NCBI GenBank assembly: GCA_002419585.1
Contig: DIGJ01000026.1
Location: forward strand, 1-64,000
From: Lachnoclostridium sp. UBA5725
Lineage (GTDB): Bacteria; Bacillota; Clostridia; Lachnospirales; Lachnospiraceae
DNA: 64,000 nt
Direction: 5' to 3'
In this document: positions 51,070-60,152 of the stretch, one piece after another
Layout of the letters: each line of letters opens with the position of its first letter
How positions within the stretch are numbered: position 1 is the stretch's first letter
The notes under the pieces: model-generated
What the model saw: the letters and a program-made list of their open reading frames with translations, nothing else
Told to the model about the DNA's origin: nothing
The model's database searches: none
Position numbers and translations under genes: made by a program

Positions 51070-51528
51070 ATGAAATGTCCATTTTGTGGGGAAGAAAATA
51101 CGAGAGTTATTGATTCAAGACCAGCAGATGATAATAATTCAATACGTAGAAGACGACAATGCGATATATGTAGTAAGCGTTTTACAACATATGAGAAGGT
51201 AGAAGCGATTCCTCTTGTTGTAATCAAAAAAGATTTGATTCGTGAGCCATATGATCGTTCAAAAATAGAATCCGGTGTATTCCGGTCTTGTCATAAGAGA
51301 CCAATTTCCGTTGATCAGATTAATGGACTTGTTGATGAAGTAGAGACAACGATCTTTAACTTGGAAGAAAAAGAAATTCCTAGCAGCCGTATTGGTTCCA
51401 TTGTAATGGAAAAATTAAAGAAATTTGATCAGGTAGCATATGTACGTTTTGCTTCTGTTTATCGTGAATTTAAAGATGTGAATACGTTTATGGATGAAAT
51501 TAAAAAAATATTAGACAAAGATAATTAG
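51070..51528 (+). CDS. nrdR: Ribonucleotide reductase repressor NrdR
   Basis: A 152-residue repressor that senses ATP/dATP. Zinc ribbon C3, C6, C31, C34; ATP-cone about 49-139 (LVVIKKDLIREPYDRSKIESG-type start, in two parts LVVIKKDLI and YDRSKIESG). AAGGAGG precedes the ATG. No nrd gene lies in the window, so its targets are elsewhere. Confidence 0.95.
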   Translation: MKCPFCGEENTRVIDSRPADDNNSIRRRRQCDICSKRFTTYEKVEAIPLVVIKKDLIREPYDRSKIESGVFRSCHKRPISVDQINGLVDEVETTIFNLEEKEIPSSRIGSIVMEKLKKFDQVAYVRFASVYREFKDVNTFMDEIKKILDKDN

Positions 51529-51539
51529 TAAAATACATA

Positions 51540-51568
51540 TTGCACAAATACTATTGGTTTGGTATTAT
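51540..51568 (+). promoter_or_regulatory. Promoter of comM-dprA-topA
   Basis: TTGCAC (51540-51545) and TATTAT (51563-51568), 17-base spacer, 40 bases before the comM ATG. Confidence 0.65.
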
Positions 51569-51607
51569 TATGTTGATAGTCTTTCCTTTACGAGAAAGGA
51601 AACAAAC

Positions 51608-53140
51608 ATGTATAGTAAAACATATAGTGCAGCTGTTCATGGAATTGAGGGACAGATTGTAAATGTTGAGGCGGACGTTTGTGACGGACTGCCTCTTTTT
51701 GCTATGGTTGGTTATTTAGGTGCTGAGGTAAAGGAAGCAAAAGAGAGAGTGAAAATAGCTCTTAAAAACTTTGGATACCGGTTACCACCCAAACACATCA
51801 CCATCAACTTATCACCTGCGGACATGAGAAAAGAAGGTACCGCATTTGATTTATCGATTGCCATTGCCATTCTGGCAGCTCTTGGCGTTATTCCAGACGA
51901 AGAACTAAATCGTACATTATTTATGGGAGAATTATCGTTAGACGGAAAAATTTGCCCTGTAAATGGAATCCTCCCGGTTGTATACAAAGCAAGGGAAGAA
52001 GGCTTTAAGAAGTGTATCGTACCAAAAGCAAATGCGAATGAAGGTGCAGTAGTGGAGGGTATTGATGTATATGGGGCAGAAACACTGCTAGAAATTGTAG
52101 ATGATTTAAACCATAAAAAGAAAATACCACTTACTGTCGTTGATACAAAGAAACTTTTTATGCAAAATCAAAAGGACAAAGATTACAATTTTGAAGATGT
52201 GATAGGACAGGAGAATTTGAAACGAGCCGTTGAAGTTTCCGTAAGTGGCATGCATCATTTACTTATCATTGGACCTCCAGGTGTAGGAAAAACGATGATT
52301 GCGAAGCGTATACCTAGTATCATGCCAGAACTATCGTTTGAAGAAAGCATGGATATTACGAAAGTTTACAGTATTTCTGGACTGTTAAAAAAAGAGGCCT
52401 ATTTAGTGAATAAACGGCCATTTCGAGCACCACATCATACGGTGACAGCAACCGCACTCATTGGTGGAGGGATACATCCAAGACCAGGAGAAGTTTCGTT
52501 GGCAACTGGTGGGGTATTATTTTTAGATGAGCTAGCCGAGTATTCAAAGAATACGGTAGAGCTTTTGCGACAACCTCTGGAGGATAAAAGAATAACAATT
52601 ACCAGACTTCAAGGGACCTATGAATATCCAGCCAACTTTATGCTGGTTGGAGCCATGAATCCATGTAAATGCGGTTACTATCCGGATCGTAATCGATGCC
52701 ATTGTTCGGAAAATGAAGTCAGACGTTACCTTGAAAAACTGTCGGGTCCTTTGATTGATCGCATGGATATGTGCGCCGAAGCGGTGCTGATAGAGTATGA
52801 TAAGTTGGATGGGAAACAAACGATGGAAAGTTCTGATGTAATACGAAAAAGGGTAAAGAAAGCACGAAAAATACAACTTGAGCGGTATAAAAAGGAAGCG
52901 GTTTATTTTAATGGTGCATTGACACCAGATTTGGTAAAGAAATACTGTCAAATAAAGAAAGAAGGACAAGATATGATTGCCTCGTTCTTTACCGATAAGC
53001 CTCTTAGTGCAAGAGCCTATCATAAATTATTAAAAGTAGCCCGAACGATTGCAGATCTTGATGAAAGTGAAGGAATTCAGACAAAACACCTGGCAGAAAG
53101 TATCTTTTATCGTATGAATGATAAGAAGTACTGGGATTAG
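51608..53140 (+). CDS. comM: ComM/YifB family AAA+ (Mg-chelatase-like) protein
   Basis: A 510-residue AAA+ protein. N-terminal ChlI domain (YSKTYSAAVHGIEGQ), Walker A GPPGVGKTMIAKR near 220, Walker B LFLDELAEY near 305, and the C-terminal Mg_chelatase_C. ComM is a branch-migration helicase used in natural transformation; relatives are widespread also in non-competent species. Frame is open from 51554, but the family start and the AAAGGAAAC site put it at 51608. Thirteen bases before dprA. Confidence 0.9.
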   Translation: MYSKTYSAAVHGIEGQIVNVEADVCDGLPLFAMVGYLGAEVKEAKERVKIALKNFGYRLPPKHITINLSPADMRKEGTAFDLSIAIAILAALGVIPDEELNRTLFMGELSLDGKICPVNGILPVVYKAREEGFKKCIVPKANANEGAVVEGIDVYGAETLLEIVDDLNHKKKIPLTVVDTKKLFMQNQKDKDYNFEDVIGQENLKRAVEVSVSGMHHLLIIGPPGVGKTMIAKRIPSIMPELSFEESMDITKVYSISGLLKKEAYLVNKRPFRAPHHTVTATALIGGGIHPRPGEVSLATGGVLFLDELAEYSKNTVELLRQPLEDKRITITRLQGTYEYPANFMLVGAMNPCKCGYYPDRNRCHCSENEVRRYLEKLSGPLIDRMDMCAEAVLIEYDKLDGKQTMESSDVIRKRVKKARKIQLERYKKEAVYFNGALTPDLVKKYCQIKKEGQDMIASFFTDKPLSARAYHKLLKVARTIADLDESEGIQTKHLAESIFYRMNDKKYWD

Positions 53141-53152
53141 AGGAGAAACTAG

Positions 53153-54031
53153 ATGGAAAATATAAAATTTCAATACATTAGTCAAGAAAATAATGCTTAT
53201 CCGGAAAAATTACGGCATATATATAAACCACCAAAAGCTTTATATGTAAGAGGTGGTTTTCCGGAAGAAAGTAAATTGTGTATAGCAATCATTGGGGCGA
53301 GGAATTGCTCTACCTATGGAAAAGAAACCGCTTATTATTTTGCAAGGGAACTTGCAAAGAATGGAGCAGAAATTGTGAGTGGGCTTGCAAGAGGAATTGA
53401 TGGTGCGGCACATAAGGGGGCTCTCGCTTGCGGAAAGAAAACGTATGGAGTGCTAGGATGTGGAATTGATGTGTGTTATCCAAAGGAACATGCAAGGATG
53501 TATGAAGAAATGGAAAAGGAGGGAGGTATCATTTCGGAGTACGGATTAGGAATAGCGCCACTTGCAGGGTATTTTCCAATGCGAAACCGAATCATCAGCG
53601 GGTTATCGAACGGAATACTGATAATAGAGGCCAGAGAGCGAAGCGGATCTTTAATAACAGTAGAATATGGATTAGAACAGGGAAAAGATATTTTTGTGTT
53701 GCCTGGAAGGATTTGCGATGAATTAAGCAGGGGATGTAACCGTCTACTTAAGGCAGGTGCAATTCCGGTAACCGAACCGTCTGATATTTTAGAGTATTAT
53801 GGAGTAGCGGTTGATAAAAGAGGTGTAGCTACGAAAAAAAATAATAATTTGCTTGAAAAGCATGAGGAAGTGGTGTATAGTAATCTCTGTTTAGTACCCA
53901 AACATCTAAATCAGGTCGTAGTTGAATGTAATTTACCAGCGGCAACTGTTATGCAAAGCTTGATTTTGTTAGAAATAAAGGGATACATAAAGCAACCAAC
54001 AAAAAGTTATTATATAAAGACATTGGAGTAG
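53153..54031 (+). CDS. dprA: DNA-processing protein DprA/Smf
   Basis: Loads RecA on incoming single-stranded DNA during transformation. Rossmann-like core with IIGARNCSTYGKETA near 45-60, SGLARGIDGAAHKGAL near 78-93, GCGIDVCYPKEH near 103, RNRIISGLS near 145 and the C-terminal winged helix about 230-292. 292 residues, on the short side (many have an N-terminal SAM domain). Between comM and topA, as in many Firmicutes. Confidence 0.93.
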   Translation: MENIKFQYISQENNAYPEKLRHIYKPPKALYVRGGFPEESKLCIAIIGARNCSTYGKETAYYFARELAKNGAEIVSGLARGIDGAAHKGALACGKKTYGVLGCGIDVCYPKEHARMYEEMEKEGGIISEYGLGIAPLAGYFPMRNRIISGLSNGILIIEARERSGSLITVEYGLEQGKDIFVLPGRICDELSRGCNRLLKAGAIPVTEPSDILEYYGVAVDKRGVATKKNNNLLEKHEEVVYSNLCLVPKHLNQVVVECNLPAATVMQSLILLEIKGYIKQPTKSYYIKTLE

Positions 54032-54041
54032 GAGAGTATAA

Positions 54042-56111
54042 ATGCCTAACAATTTAGTTATCGTGGAGTCACCTGCAAAGGCGGCAACAATTAAGAAATT
54101 TTTGGGAAAAAACTATGAAGTTATGGCTTCAAATGGTCATGTAAGGGATCTTCCAAAGAGCCAGCTAGGGATTGATGTTAAGGGAAACTATGAACCAAAG
54201 TATATTACAATTCGTGGAAAAGGAGACTTGCTCGCAAAACTTCGAAAAGAAGTAAAAAAAGCGGATAAAGTGTATCTCGCAACTGACCCTGACCGTGAAG
54301 GAGAAGCGATTTCCTGGCATTTAATGGAGGCGCTCAAATTAGATGATAAAAAAGCAAGTCGAATTACATTTAATGAAATTACAAAAAATGCAGTAAAATC
54401 TTCGATAAAACAAGCAAGAGAAATTGACATGGATTTAGTGGATGCACAGCAAGCTCGAAGAGTCTTAGACCGTATGGTGGGATATAGCATTAGTCCACTC
54501 CTATGGGCAAAAGTAAAAAGAGGATTAAGTGCAGGACGTGTACAGTCAGTTGCTCTTCGTATCATATGTGATAGAGAAGAAGAAATAAATGCGTTTGTTC
54601 CAGATGAATATTGGACGATGGAAGCACTTTTTAATCTTCCAAATGAAAAAAAACCACTCACTGCAAAATTTTATGGTACAAAGAATGAACGTATGGAAAT
54701 TCGTTCTGAGAGTGAGTTAAATGAAATATTAGAAAAACTTAAAAATGTCAAATTTGAAGTATCCGATATTAAAAAGGGTGAACGTATTAAAAAAGCGCCG
54801 GTTCCGTTTACAACGAGTACGCTGCAGCAAGAATCTTCTAAACTCCTTAATTTTTCTACGCAAAAGACAATGCGTCTAGCGCAGCAGCTCTATGAAGGAA
54901 TAAATATAAAAGGAATGGGAACGATTGGTATCATCACGTATCTACGTACCGATTCCATTCGTATTTCAGAAGAAGCAGATGCACAGGTAAAAGAGTTTAT
55001 ACGTGATAATTACGGTGAAGAAAATGTTGCGATCCAAGAGGCTGTAAAAAAATCGGATAAAAAGATTCAGGATGCGCATGAAGCAATCCGGCCAACCTAT
55101 TCAGACTTAACACCAGTTAAAATAAAGGAATCATTAAGTAAAGACCAGTTCCGCTTATATCAATTGATTTGGAAGCGTTTTGTAGCGAGTCGTATGAAAC
55201 CTGCAAAATATGAAACAACATCCGTTAAGATTGATGGAAATGGTTACCGTTTTACTGCTGCAGCATCAAAATTAATTTTTGATGGATTTATGACTGTTTA
55301 TGCAATGGATGACGAGGAAGAAGAAAAAGTTGTACTTGCAAAATCACTTGAAGTTGGAACAAAGCTTGCTTTATCTGAATTTAATAATAATCAGCACTTT
55401 ACCCAACCACCAGCACATTTTACCGAAGCTTCTTTGGTTAAAGCATTGGAAGAGCTTGGAATTGGAAGACCTAGTACGTATGCACCAACGATTACAACCA
55501 TCTTGGCAAGACGTTATATTGTGAAGGAAAATAAAAATCTTTATGTAACTGAAATAGGGGAGGCTGTAAACAAAATTATGGTCGAGGCGTTTTCCAGTAT
55601 TGTAGATGTGAATTTTACAGCAAATATGGAAAGTCTTTTGGATGCGGTGGAAGATGGAAAAATTGTTTGGAAAACAGTGGTTGAAAACTTTTATCCTGAT
55701 TTAGAAGAAGCAGTAAATTCGGCAGAAGAAAAACTAGAAAAGATCAATATAGAAGACGAAGTAACCGATGTTGTCTGCGAAGAGTGTGGAAAGAATATGG
55801 TCATTAAGTATGGTCCACATGGTAAATTCCTTGCCTGCCCAGGATTTCCGAATTGTAGAAATACAAAACAGTATTTTGAAAAAATTGGAGTGGAATGCCC
55901 ACAGTGTGGCGCTGATATAGTGATTCGTAAAACGAAAAAAGGGCGTAAGTACTATGGTTGTATGAACAATCCAGAATGTGATTTCATGACGTGGCAAAAG
56001 CCATCCAAGGAGCGGTGCCCGAATTGCGATAAGGTACTTCTTGAAAAAGGTGCAAAACTTGTTTGTATCGATGAGAAATGTGGTTATGTAAAAAATAAAG
56101 AAACGATATAA
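54042..56111 (+). CDS. topA: DNA topoisomerase I
   Basis: Relaxes negative supercoils. Toprim domain with VIVESPAKAATIKKFLG and DPDREGEAI; active-site Tyr300 in IITYLRTDS; three C-terminal zinc fingers (CEECG...CPGFPNC, CPQCG...CMNNPEC, CPNC...CIDEKC). 689 residues. GGAGAG precedes the ATG. Last gene of the comM unit. Confidence 0.96.
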   Translation: MPNNLVIVESPAKAATIKKFLGKNYEVMASNGHVRDLPKSQLGIDVKGNYEPKYITIRGKGDLLAKLRKEVKKADKVYLATDPDREGEAISWHLMEALKLDDKKASRITFNEITKNAVKSSIKQAREIDMDLVDAQQARRVLDRMVGYSISPLLWAKVKRGLSAGRVQSVALRIICDREEEINAFVPDEYWTMEALFNLPNEKKPLTAKFYGTKNERMEIRSESELNEILEKLKNVKFEVSDIKKGERIKKAPVPFTTSTLQQESSKLLNFSTQKTMRLAQQLYEGINIKGMGTIGIITYLRTDSIRISEEADAQVKEFIRDNYGEENVAIQEAVKKSDKKIQDAHEAIRPTYSDLTPVKIKESLSKDQFRLYQLIWKRFVASRMKPAKYETTSVKIDGNGYRFTAAASKLIFDGFMTVYAMDDEEEEKVVLAKSLEVGTKLALSEFNNNQHFTQPPAHFTEASLVKALEELGIGRPSTYAPTITTILARRYIVKENKNLYVTEIGEAVNKIMVEAFSSIVDVNFTANMESLLDAVEDGKIVWKTVVENFYPDLEEAVNSAEEKLEKINIEDEVTDVVCEECGKNMVIKYGPHGKFLACPGFPNCRNTKQYFEKIGVECPQCGADIVIRKTKKGRKYYGCMNNPECDFMTWQKPSKERCPNCDKVLLEKGAKLVCIDEKCGYVKNKETI

Positions 56112-56120
56112 ATAATATAA

Positions 56121-56172
56121 ACAATTCTGTCGATAAGATTGAAAAGTCTTGTTTGTTCAGAATTGTTTTATT
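56121..56172 (+). terminator. Terminator after topA
   Basis: Nine-bp stem ACAATTCTG/CAGAATTGT (56121-56129 with 56158-56166), inner pairing AAGA/TCTT, then TTTATTTC. Confidence 0.75.
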
Positions 56173-56251
56173 TCGTGAAGAAATTTGTGAAAATAAAAGC
56201 CAATTTAGCAAAATCGGTTGCGTTTACATGAAAATCATGGTAAACTTTAGT

Positions 56252-56268
56252 CAACTTTAGAAAAGTTG
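56252..56268. promoter_or_regulatory. Inverted repeat in the codY promoter
   Basis: CAACTTT-AGA-AAAGTTG, perfect seven-base arms, six bases before the -10 box. A related half site AAACTTTAG lies at 56242-56250. No CodY consensus box was seen, so the binding protein is unknown. Confidence 0.5.
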
Positions 56269-56273
56269 CAATG

Positions 56274-56279
56274 TATAAT
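56274..56279 (+). promoter_or_regulatory. -10 box of codY
   Basis: TATAAT, about 42 bases before the start. The expected -35 position (TCAACT) is poor, suggesting activator dependence or control through the overlapping inverted repeat. Confidence 0.5.
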
Positions 56280-56321
56280 AGGATTGAGAGACAAGTTGAG
56301 TTTTAAAGAAGGAGGATTATA

Positions 56322-57095
56322 ATGAGTGTGCAATTATTGGATAAGACTCGAAAGATAAACAAATTGCTTCATAATAACAACTCACATAAGGTTGTATTTA
56401 ACGATATTTGTGAAGTGTTAAGTGATATCTTAGAATCGAATATTTTAGTAATTAGCAAAAAGGGAAAAGTGCTAGGAATTAAAAACAGAAATGATATTAA
56501 AGAAATTAAAGAGCTTATTAAAGATAGTGTTGGGGGACATATCGATGAGATGCTCAATGAACGTTTACTTGGAATCCTTTCTACCAAGGAAAATGTGAAT
56601 CTTTCTACGTTGGGGTTTGAATTCGATGATGTAAATGATTATCAGGCAATTATTACTCCGATTGATATTGCAGGGGAACGTTTGGGAACTTTATTTTTGT
56701 ATATGAATAAAGAACAATATACTCTTGATGATATTATTCTTAGTGAATATGGTACAACAGTTGTTGGTTTGGAAATGCTACGTTCTGTAAATGAAGAAAG
56801 TGCGGAAGAAAATCGAAAGGTACAAATCGTTCGTTCCGCAATTAGTACATTATCGTTTTCTGAGTTAGAGGCAATCACACATATCTTTAAAGAATTAGAT
56901 GGAAATGAAGGGATTTTAGTAGCTAGCAAAATTGCAGACCGTGTGGGAATTACAAGATCTGTTATTGTGAATGCACTTCGTAAATTTGAGAGTGCAGGTG
57001 TTATTGAATCAAGATCTTCTGGCATGAAAGGCACGTATATCAAAGTGATTAATGATGTAGTGTTCGATGAACTAAAAAAACTGAACCGTAATTAA
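56322..57095 (+). CDS. codY: Global transcriptional regulator CodY
   Basis: Branched-chain amino acid and GTP-sensing pleiotropic regulator. N-terminal GAF domain (starts LLDKTRKINKLL), C-terminal winged helix with SKIADRVGITRSVIVNALRKFESAGVIE-type region (ASKIADRVGITRSVIV near 203 and NALRKFESAGV). 257 residues. GAAGGAGG precedes the ATG. Directly upstream of the flagellar operon, as in Bacillus. Confidence 0.97.
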   Translation: MSVQLLDKTRKINKLLHNNNSHKVVFNDICEVLSDILESNILVISKKGKVLGIKNRNDIKEIKELIKDSVGGHIDEMLNERLLGILSTKENVNLSTLGFEFDDVNDYQAIITPIDIAGERLGTLFLYMNKEQYTLDDIILSEYGTTVVGLEMLRSVNEESAEENRKVQIVRSAISTLSFSELEAITHIFKELDGNEGILVASKIADRVGITRSVIVNALRKFESAGVIESRSSGMKGTYIKVINDVVFDELKKLNRN

Positions 57096-57120
57096 TGATA
57101 GGAACTAGATGATACAAAAC

Positions 57121-57167
57121 AAAAGGATTTGTTGCATGCATAATTGTGTGTTCAAATCCTTTTTTTG
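57121..57167 (+). terminator. Terminator after codY
   Basis: Eleven-bp stem (57121-57131 with 57153-57163) and a run of Ts; it separates codY from the flagellar operon. Confidence 0.82.
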
Positions 57168-57217
57168 AATTTTATAGAACTTTTGGCCTATATAATTCGA
57201 CTTTAATTTACAAGAAT

Positions 57218-57233
57218 ATACAAGTACTTGTAT
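57218..57233. promoter_or_regulatory. Perfect 16-bp palindrome upstream of flgB
   Basis: ATACAAGTACTTGTAT, 26 bases before the -35 box and flanked by two ATTCGA hexamers (57195-57200 and 57235-57240). Candidate binding site for a flagellar regulator. Confidence 0.55.
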
Positions 57234-57259
57234 GATTCGAGTTTTTTTGGAAATATATC

Positions 57260-57288
57260 TTGTGTTTTTTTTGCAAAATGTCTATAAT
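57260..57288 (+). promoter_or_regulatory. Promoter of the flagellar operon
   Basis: TTGTGT (57260-57265) and perfect TATAAT (57283-57288), 17-base spacer, 25 bases before flgB. Sigma-A rather than sigma-D type. Confidence 0.7.
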
Positions 57289-57313
57289 AGGGTATTAGAA
57301 AGGAAGTGTAACC

Positions 57314-57706
57314 ATGATTGGATCAAATGCTTATAATTATATTAATGTTTTAGACAAAGCTTCCGATGCAAGCTGGCTTCGTAATGAGGTTATTTCCAAT
57401 AATATTGCCAATGTGGATACACCGAATTACAAACGAAAAGATGTACAGTTTGAGGCATACTTAAAGTCAGCAGTTGAAGGTGGAGACTCATTGGATGAAG
57501 ATATTAATAATATGGATTTAAATACAATCGATGCAACCACTTATACGGAATTTTCTGGACTTAGTTATCGCTTTGACGGAAATAACGTGGACATCGATAC
57601 AGAAAGTGCAGAGCTTGCCAAAAACCAGATCCGTTATTATACATTGTTGGATTCTATGACACAGGAATTTTCCAGAATAAGATCTGTTCTTAATAAGAAT
57701 AGTTAA
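57314..57706 (+). CDS. flgB: Flagellar basal-body rod protein FlgB
   Basis: Proximal rod protein, 130 residues. Conserved N-terminal segment with NEVISNNIANVDTPNYKRKDV (split here as VISNNIANVDT and PNYKRKDV) and C-terminal helix. First gene of the operon; AAGGAAGTG precedes the ATG. Confidence 0.95.
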   Translation: MIGSNAYNYINVLDKASDASWLRNEVISNNIANVDTPNYKRKDVQFEAYLKSAVEGGDSLDEDINNMDLNTIDATTYTEFSGLSYRFDGNNVDIDTESAELAKNQIRYYTLLDSMTQEFSRIRSVLNKNS

Positions 57707-57725
57707 ATGGTAAGGAGGTAATGAA

Positions 57726-58166
57726 ATGTCTGTTTTTGGAGCTTTAGATACAAGCGCAAGTGGAATGACAGCGCAAAGACTTCGTACTGATATCATTTCA
57801 CAAAATATTGCAAACGTAAATACAACAAGAGATGCAGATGGCAACGTTTATAAAAGAAAGACAGTTGTTTTTCAAGAGAAATCACCTTCTGCATTTAGTA
57901 ATGCTTTAAACTCTGCAATGGGGACAACAACAAATAGCAGAGGAGTTAAGGTTACTGAGATTATAGAAGATCCGTCCGAAGGAAGAAAAGTGTATGATCC
58001 TTCTCATCCAGATGCAGATGCGGATGGATATGTAACTTATCCAAATGTAAATACTGTAACGGAAATGACAAACTTAATTGATGCCAGTCGTTCCTATGAA
58101 GCGAACGTAACAGCATTTAATGCTACGAAATCAATGGCATTAAAAGCATTGGAAGTTGGTAAGTAG
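57726..58166 (+). CDS. flgC: Flagellar basal-body rod protein FlgC
   Basis: Proximal rod protein, 146 residues. DTSASGMTAQRLRTDIISQNIANVNTT-type N-terminus (DTSASGMTAQ, SQNIANVNTT) and C-terminal TNLIDASRSYEANVTAFNATK. AAGGAGG precedes the ATG. Twenty bases after flgB. Confidence 0.96.
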   Translation: MSVFGALDTSASGMTAQRLRTDIISQNIANVNTTRDADGNVYKRKTVVFQEKSPSAFSNALNSAMGTTTNSRGVKVTEIIEDPSEGRKVYDPSHPDADADGYVTYPNVNTVTEMTNLIDASRSYEANVTAFNATKSMALKALEVGK

Positions 58167-58176
58167 GAGGTAATTT

Positions 58177-58497
58177 ATGAGTAGCGTGAGTGCAATTGGT
58201 GGGATATATGACTCCAGTTTATATAACAATTTGATAACTGGAACAAAAGCCGCCAAAGAAAATAATAATGCATCGTTTGAATCATTGTTTGAATCAGCAA
58301 AGACAATGATTCATGAAACAAACTCTTTAACAAATGCAGCAGAAGAACAAGAAATTAATTACGCAATGGGCCTATCAACAAATACACATGATCTCCAAGT
58401 GGCACAGCAAAAAGCGAATATTTCATTGCAGTATACGGTTGCTGTAAGAAATACGGTAATGGATGCATACAAAGAGATTATGAATTTGCAGTTCTAA
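58177..58497 (+). CDS. fliE: Flagellar hook-basal body protein FliE
   Basis: 106-residue MS ring-rod junction protein. C-terminal part with THDLQVAQQKANISLQYTVAVRNTVMDAYKEIMNLQ-type segment (HDLQVAQQKA; AYKEIMNLQ) is diagnostic. AGGAGG precedes the ATG. Confidence 0.95.
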   Translation: MSSVSAIGGIYDSSLYNNLITGTKAAKENNNASFESLFESAKTMIHETNSLTNAAEEQEINYAMGLSTNTHDLQVAQQKANISLQYTVAVRNTVMDAYKEIMNLQF

Positions 58498-58542
58498 GTA
58501 CTAAGTGATAGGTAAATCATAAGTGGGCAGGAGAAAGAGAGT

Positions 58543-60150
58543 ATGCAAGAAAGACTAAAAAAAATACAGGATCAGCTTTTAGAGTTCTGGAATAAGTATA
58601 CAAGCAAACAAAAGACAATCATGATTGGTGTGGTAGCGGCCATATTATTTACGATTGTCTTATTAGCGTATTTTCTTTCAAAACCGAGGTATGAAACCAC
58701 ATTAGCAACTTTTGAAGATAATAAGCAAGCAACGGAGTTAGTTACCATTTTAGACGAAAATCGTATTGGCTACAAACAGTCACGGGATGGTAAAACAGTC
58801 TATGTTAAAGATGAGGACTACACGCAAGGACTTAATCTGATGTCTACCAATAGCATTGATTCAGATGATTTTGGATGGGACTGGGCAACAACCAATAGCA
58901 TGAGTACCACAGAAAAAGAAAAAAAGCAAAAGGTATTGCTTGCAACACAAAATGATTTACGCAATTATATGATCAAGCTTGATGGCGTAAATGATGCAAC
59001 TGTAATAATTAATCAGCCAGATGAAACGTATACGCTTTTTACGGAAGAAGAAAATACTTCCGTCAGCATCATGCTAGACTTGAAAAGCGAAATGACAAAA
59101 AAACAGGCAGAGACAATTGCAAACTGGGTATCAAATGCAGTAGGCAGTGAAAATGCAGACAGTGTTGTTATTATGGATACGGATCGGAATCTGCTTTATA
59201 GTAATGCAGAAGAGGGAACACTTGGTGGAGAAGTATCCGATGTTGAAGAATATAAGGAAAGACTGAAAAATCAGTTTAATGCGAATGTTGAAACGATGAT
59301 GATTAAGTACGGATTTGACGAAGCACAAATAGCCTCGAATATCGTTTTTAATTTTGATAAAGTAACGGAACGTTATACCGAATATACACCTGCTGAAGGT
59401 CAGGAGCAAGGCGTATATGCTTCTAGTTATTCCTATGCTTCCAAAGGTACTTCTGGATCGGGTGGTGTTCCTGGTACCGATTCCAATTCTGAAGTTACGG
59501 ATTATATGCTAGAAGATGGCAATACTTCAGACAGTAGTGTGACACTTGATAAAGCAGATTATTTGCCAAATGAATTGGTTAAAAACTCGGAATATGAAAC
59601 TGGAACCATTGAATATGATCAATCTTCCATCAGTGTTGTTCTAACGGATTATGTGGAGTATAACGAAGCACGATTGGAAGAAACGGGTCAATTGGATGGA
59701 ATTACATTTGAGGATTTTATTGATCAGAATAACGTTCGTACGAAACAAACCATTGATGATCCTGAGATTATTACATTGATTGCGATGGCTACTGGTATAG
59801 CAGAAAGTAAAATTTCAGTGGTTGCTTGGCAGCAACCAGTATTTAATGCAAAAGAAAAATCAGCGCTTGATGTAACGAATTACATTATGATAGTTTTAGC
59901 GGTATTAATCATTGCATTATTAATTTTTGTTGTATTTAAAGGAACTGCTCCAATGGAAGTAACAGAAATGGAACCAGAGCTTTCTGTTGAGCAACTACTT
60001 GCAACTACCAAAGAAAATCAGTCTCTTGATGATATTGAATTTAGTGATAAAACGGAAACACGTATCATGATTGAAAAATTTGTGGATGAGAATCCAGAGG
60101 CTGTGGCAAGCCTTCTTAGAAATTGGTTACAAGATGATTGGGGGTATTAA
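58543..60150 (+). CDS. fliF: Flagellar MS-ring protein FliF
   Basis: 535-residue double-membrane-spanning protein forming the MS ring and housing the export gate. Helix 1 about 26-46, periplasmic-type ring-building motifs, helix 2 about 445-468, then a cytoplasmic tail ending in the FliG-binding segment (IMIEKFVDENPEAVASLLRNWL). AGGAG precedes the ATG. Ends three bases before fliG. Confidence 0.95.
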   Translation: MQERLKKIQDQLLEFWNKYTSKQKTIMIGVVAAILFTIVLLAYFLSKPRYETTLATFEDNKQATELVTILDENRIGYKQSRDGKTVYVKDEDYTQGLNLMSTNSIDSDDFGWDWATTNSMSTTEKEKKQKVLLATQNDLRNYMIKLDGVNDATVIINQPDETYTLFTEEENTSVSIMLDLKSEMTKKQAETIANWVSNAVGSENADSVVIMDTDRNLLYSNAEEGTLGGEVSDVEEYKERLKNQFNANVETMMIKYGFDEAQIASNIVFNFDKVTERYTEYTPAEGQEQGVYASSYSYASKGTSGSGGVPGTDSNSEVTDYMLEDGNTSDSSVTLDKADYLPNELVKNSEYETGTIEYDQSSISVVLTDYVEYNEARLEETGQLDGITFEDFIDQNNVRTKQTIDDPEIITLIAMATGIAESKISVVAWQQPVFNAKEKSALDVTNYIMIVLAVLIIALLIFVVFKGTAPMEVTEMEPELSVEQLLATTKENQSLDDIEFSDKTETRIMIEKFVDENPEAVASLLRNWLQDDWGY

Positions 60151-60152
60151 AA

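Noticed and set aside
52544..53023. Antisense open frame (159 codons) within comM
   Set aside because: Shadow of a conserved coding frame; no ribosome site or recognisable product.
54188..54661. Antisense open frame (157 codons) within topA
   Set aside because: Opposite the conserved Toprim region; Ser-rich shadow translation.
56221..56321. CodY autoregulatory box
   Set aside because: The inverted repeat found (CAACTTT/AAAGTTG) does not resemble AATTTTCWGAAAATT.
57260..57313. Sigma-D (flagellar) promoter for flgB
   Set aside because: No TAAA...GCCGATAA pattern; a good sigma-A -10/-35 pair is present instead.
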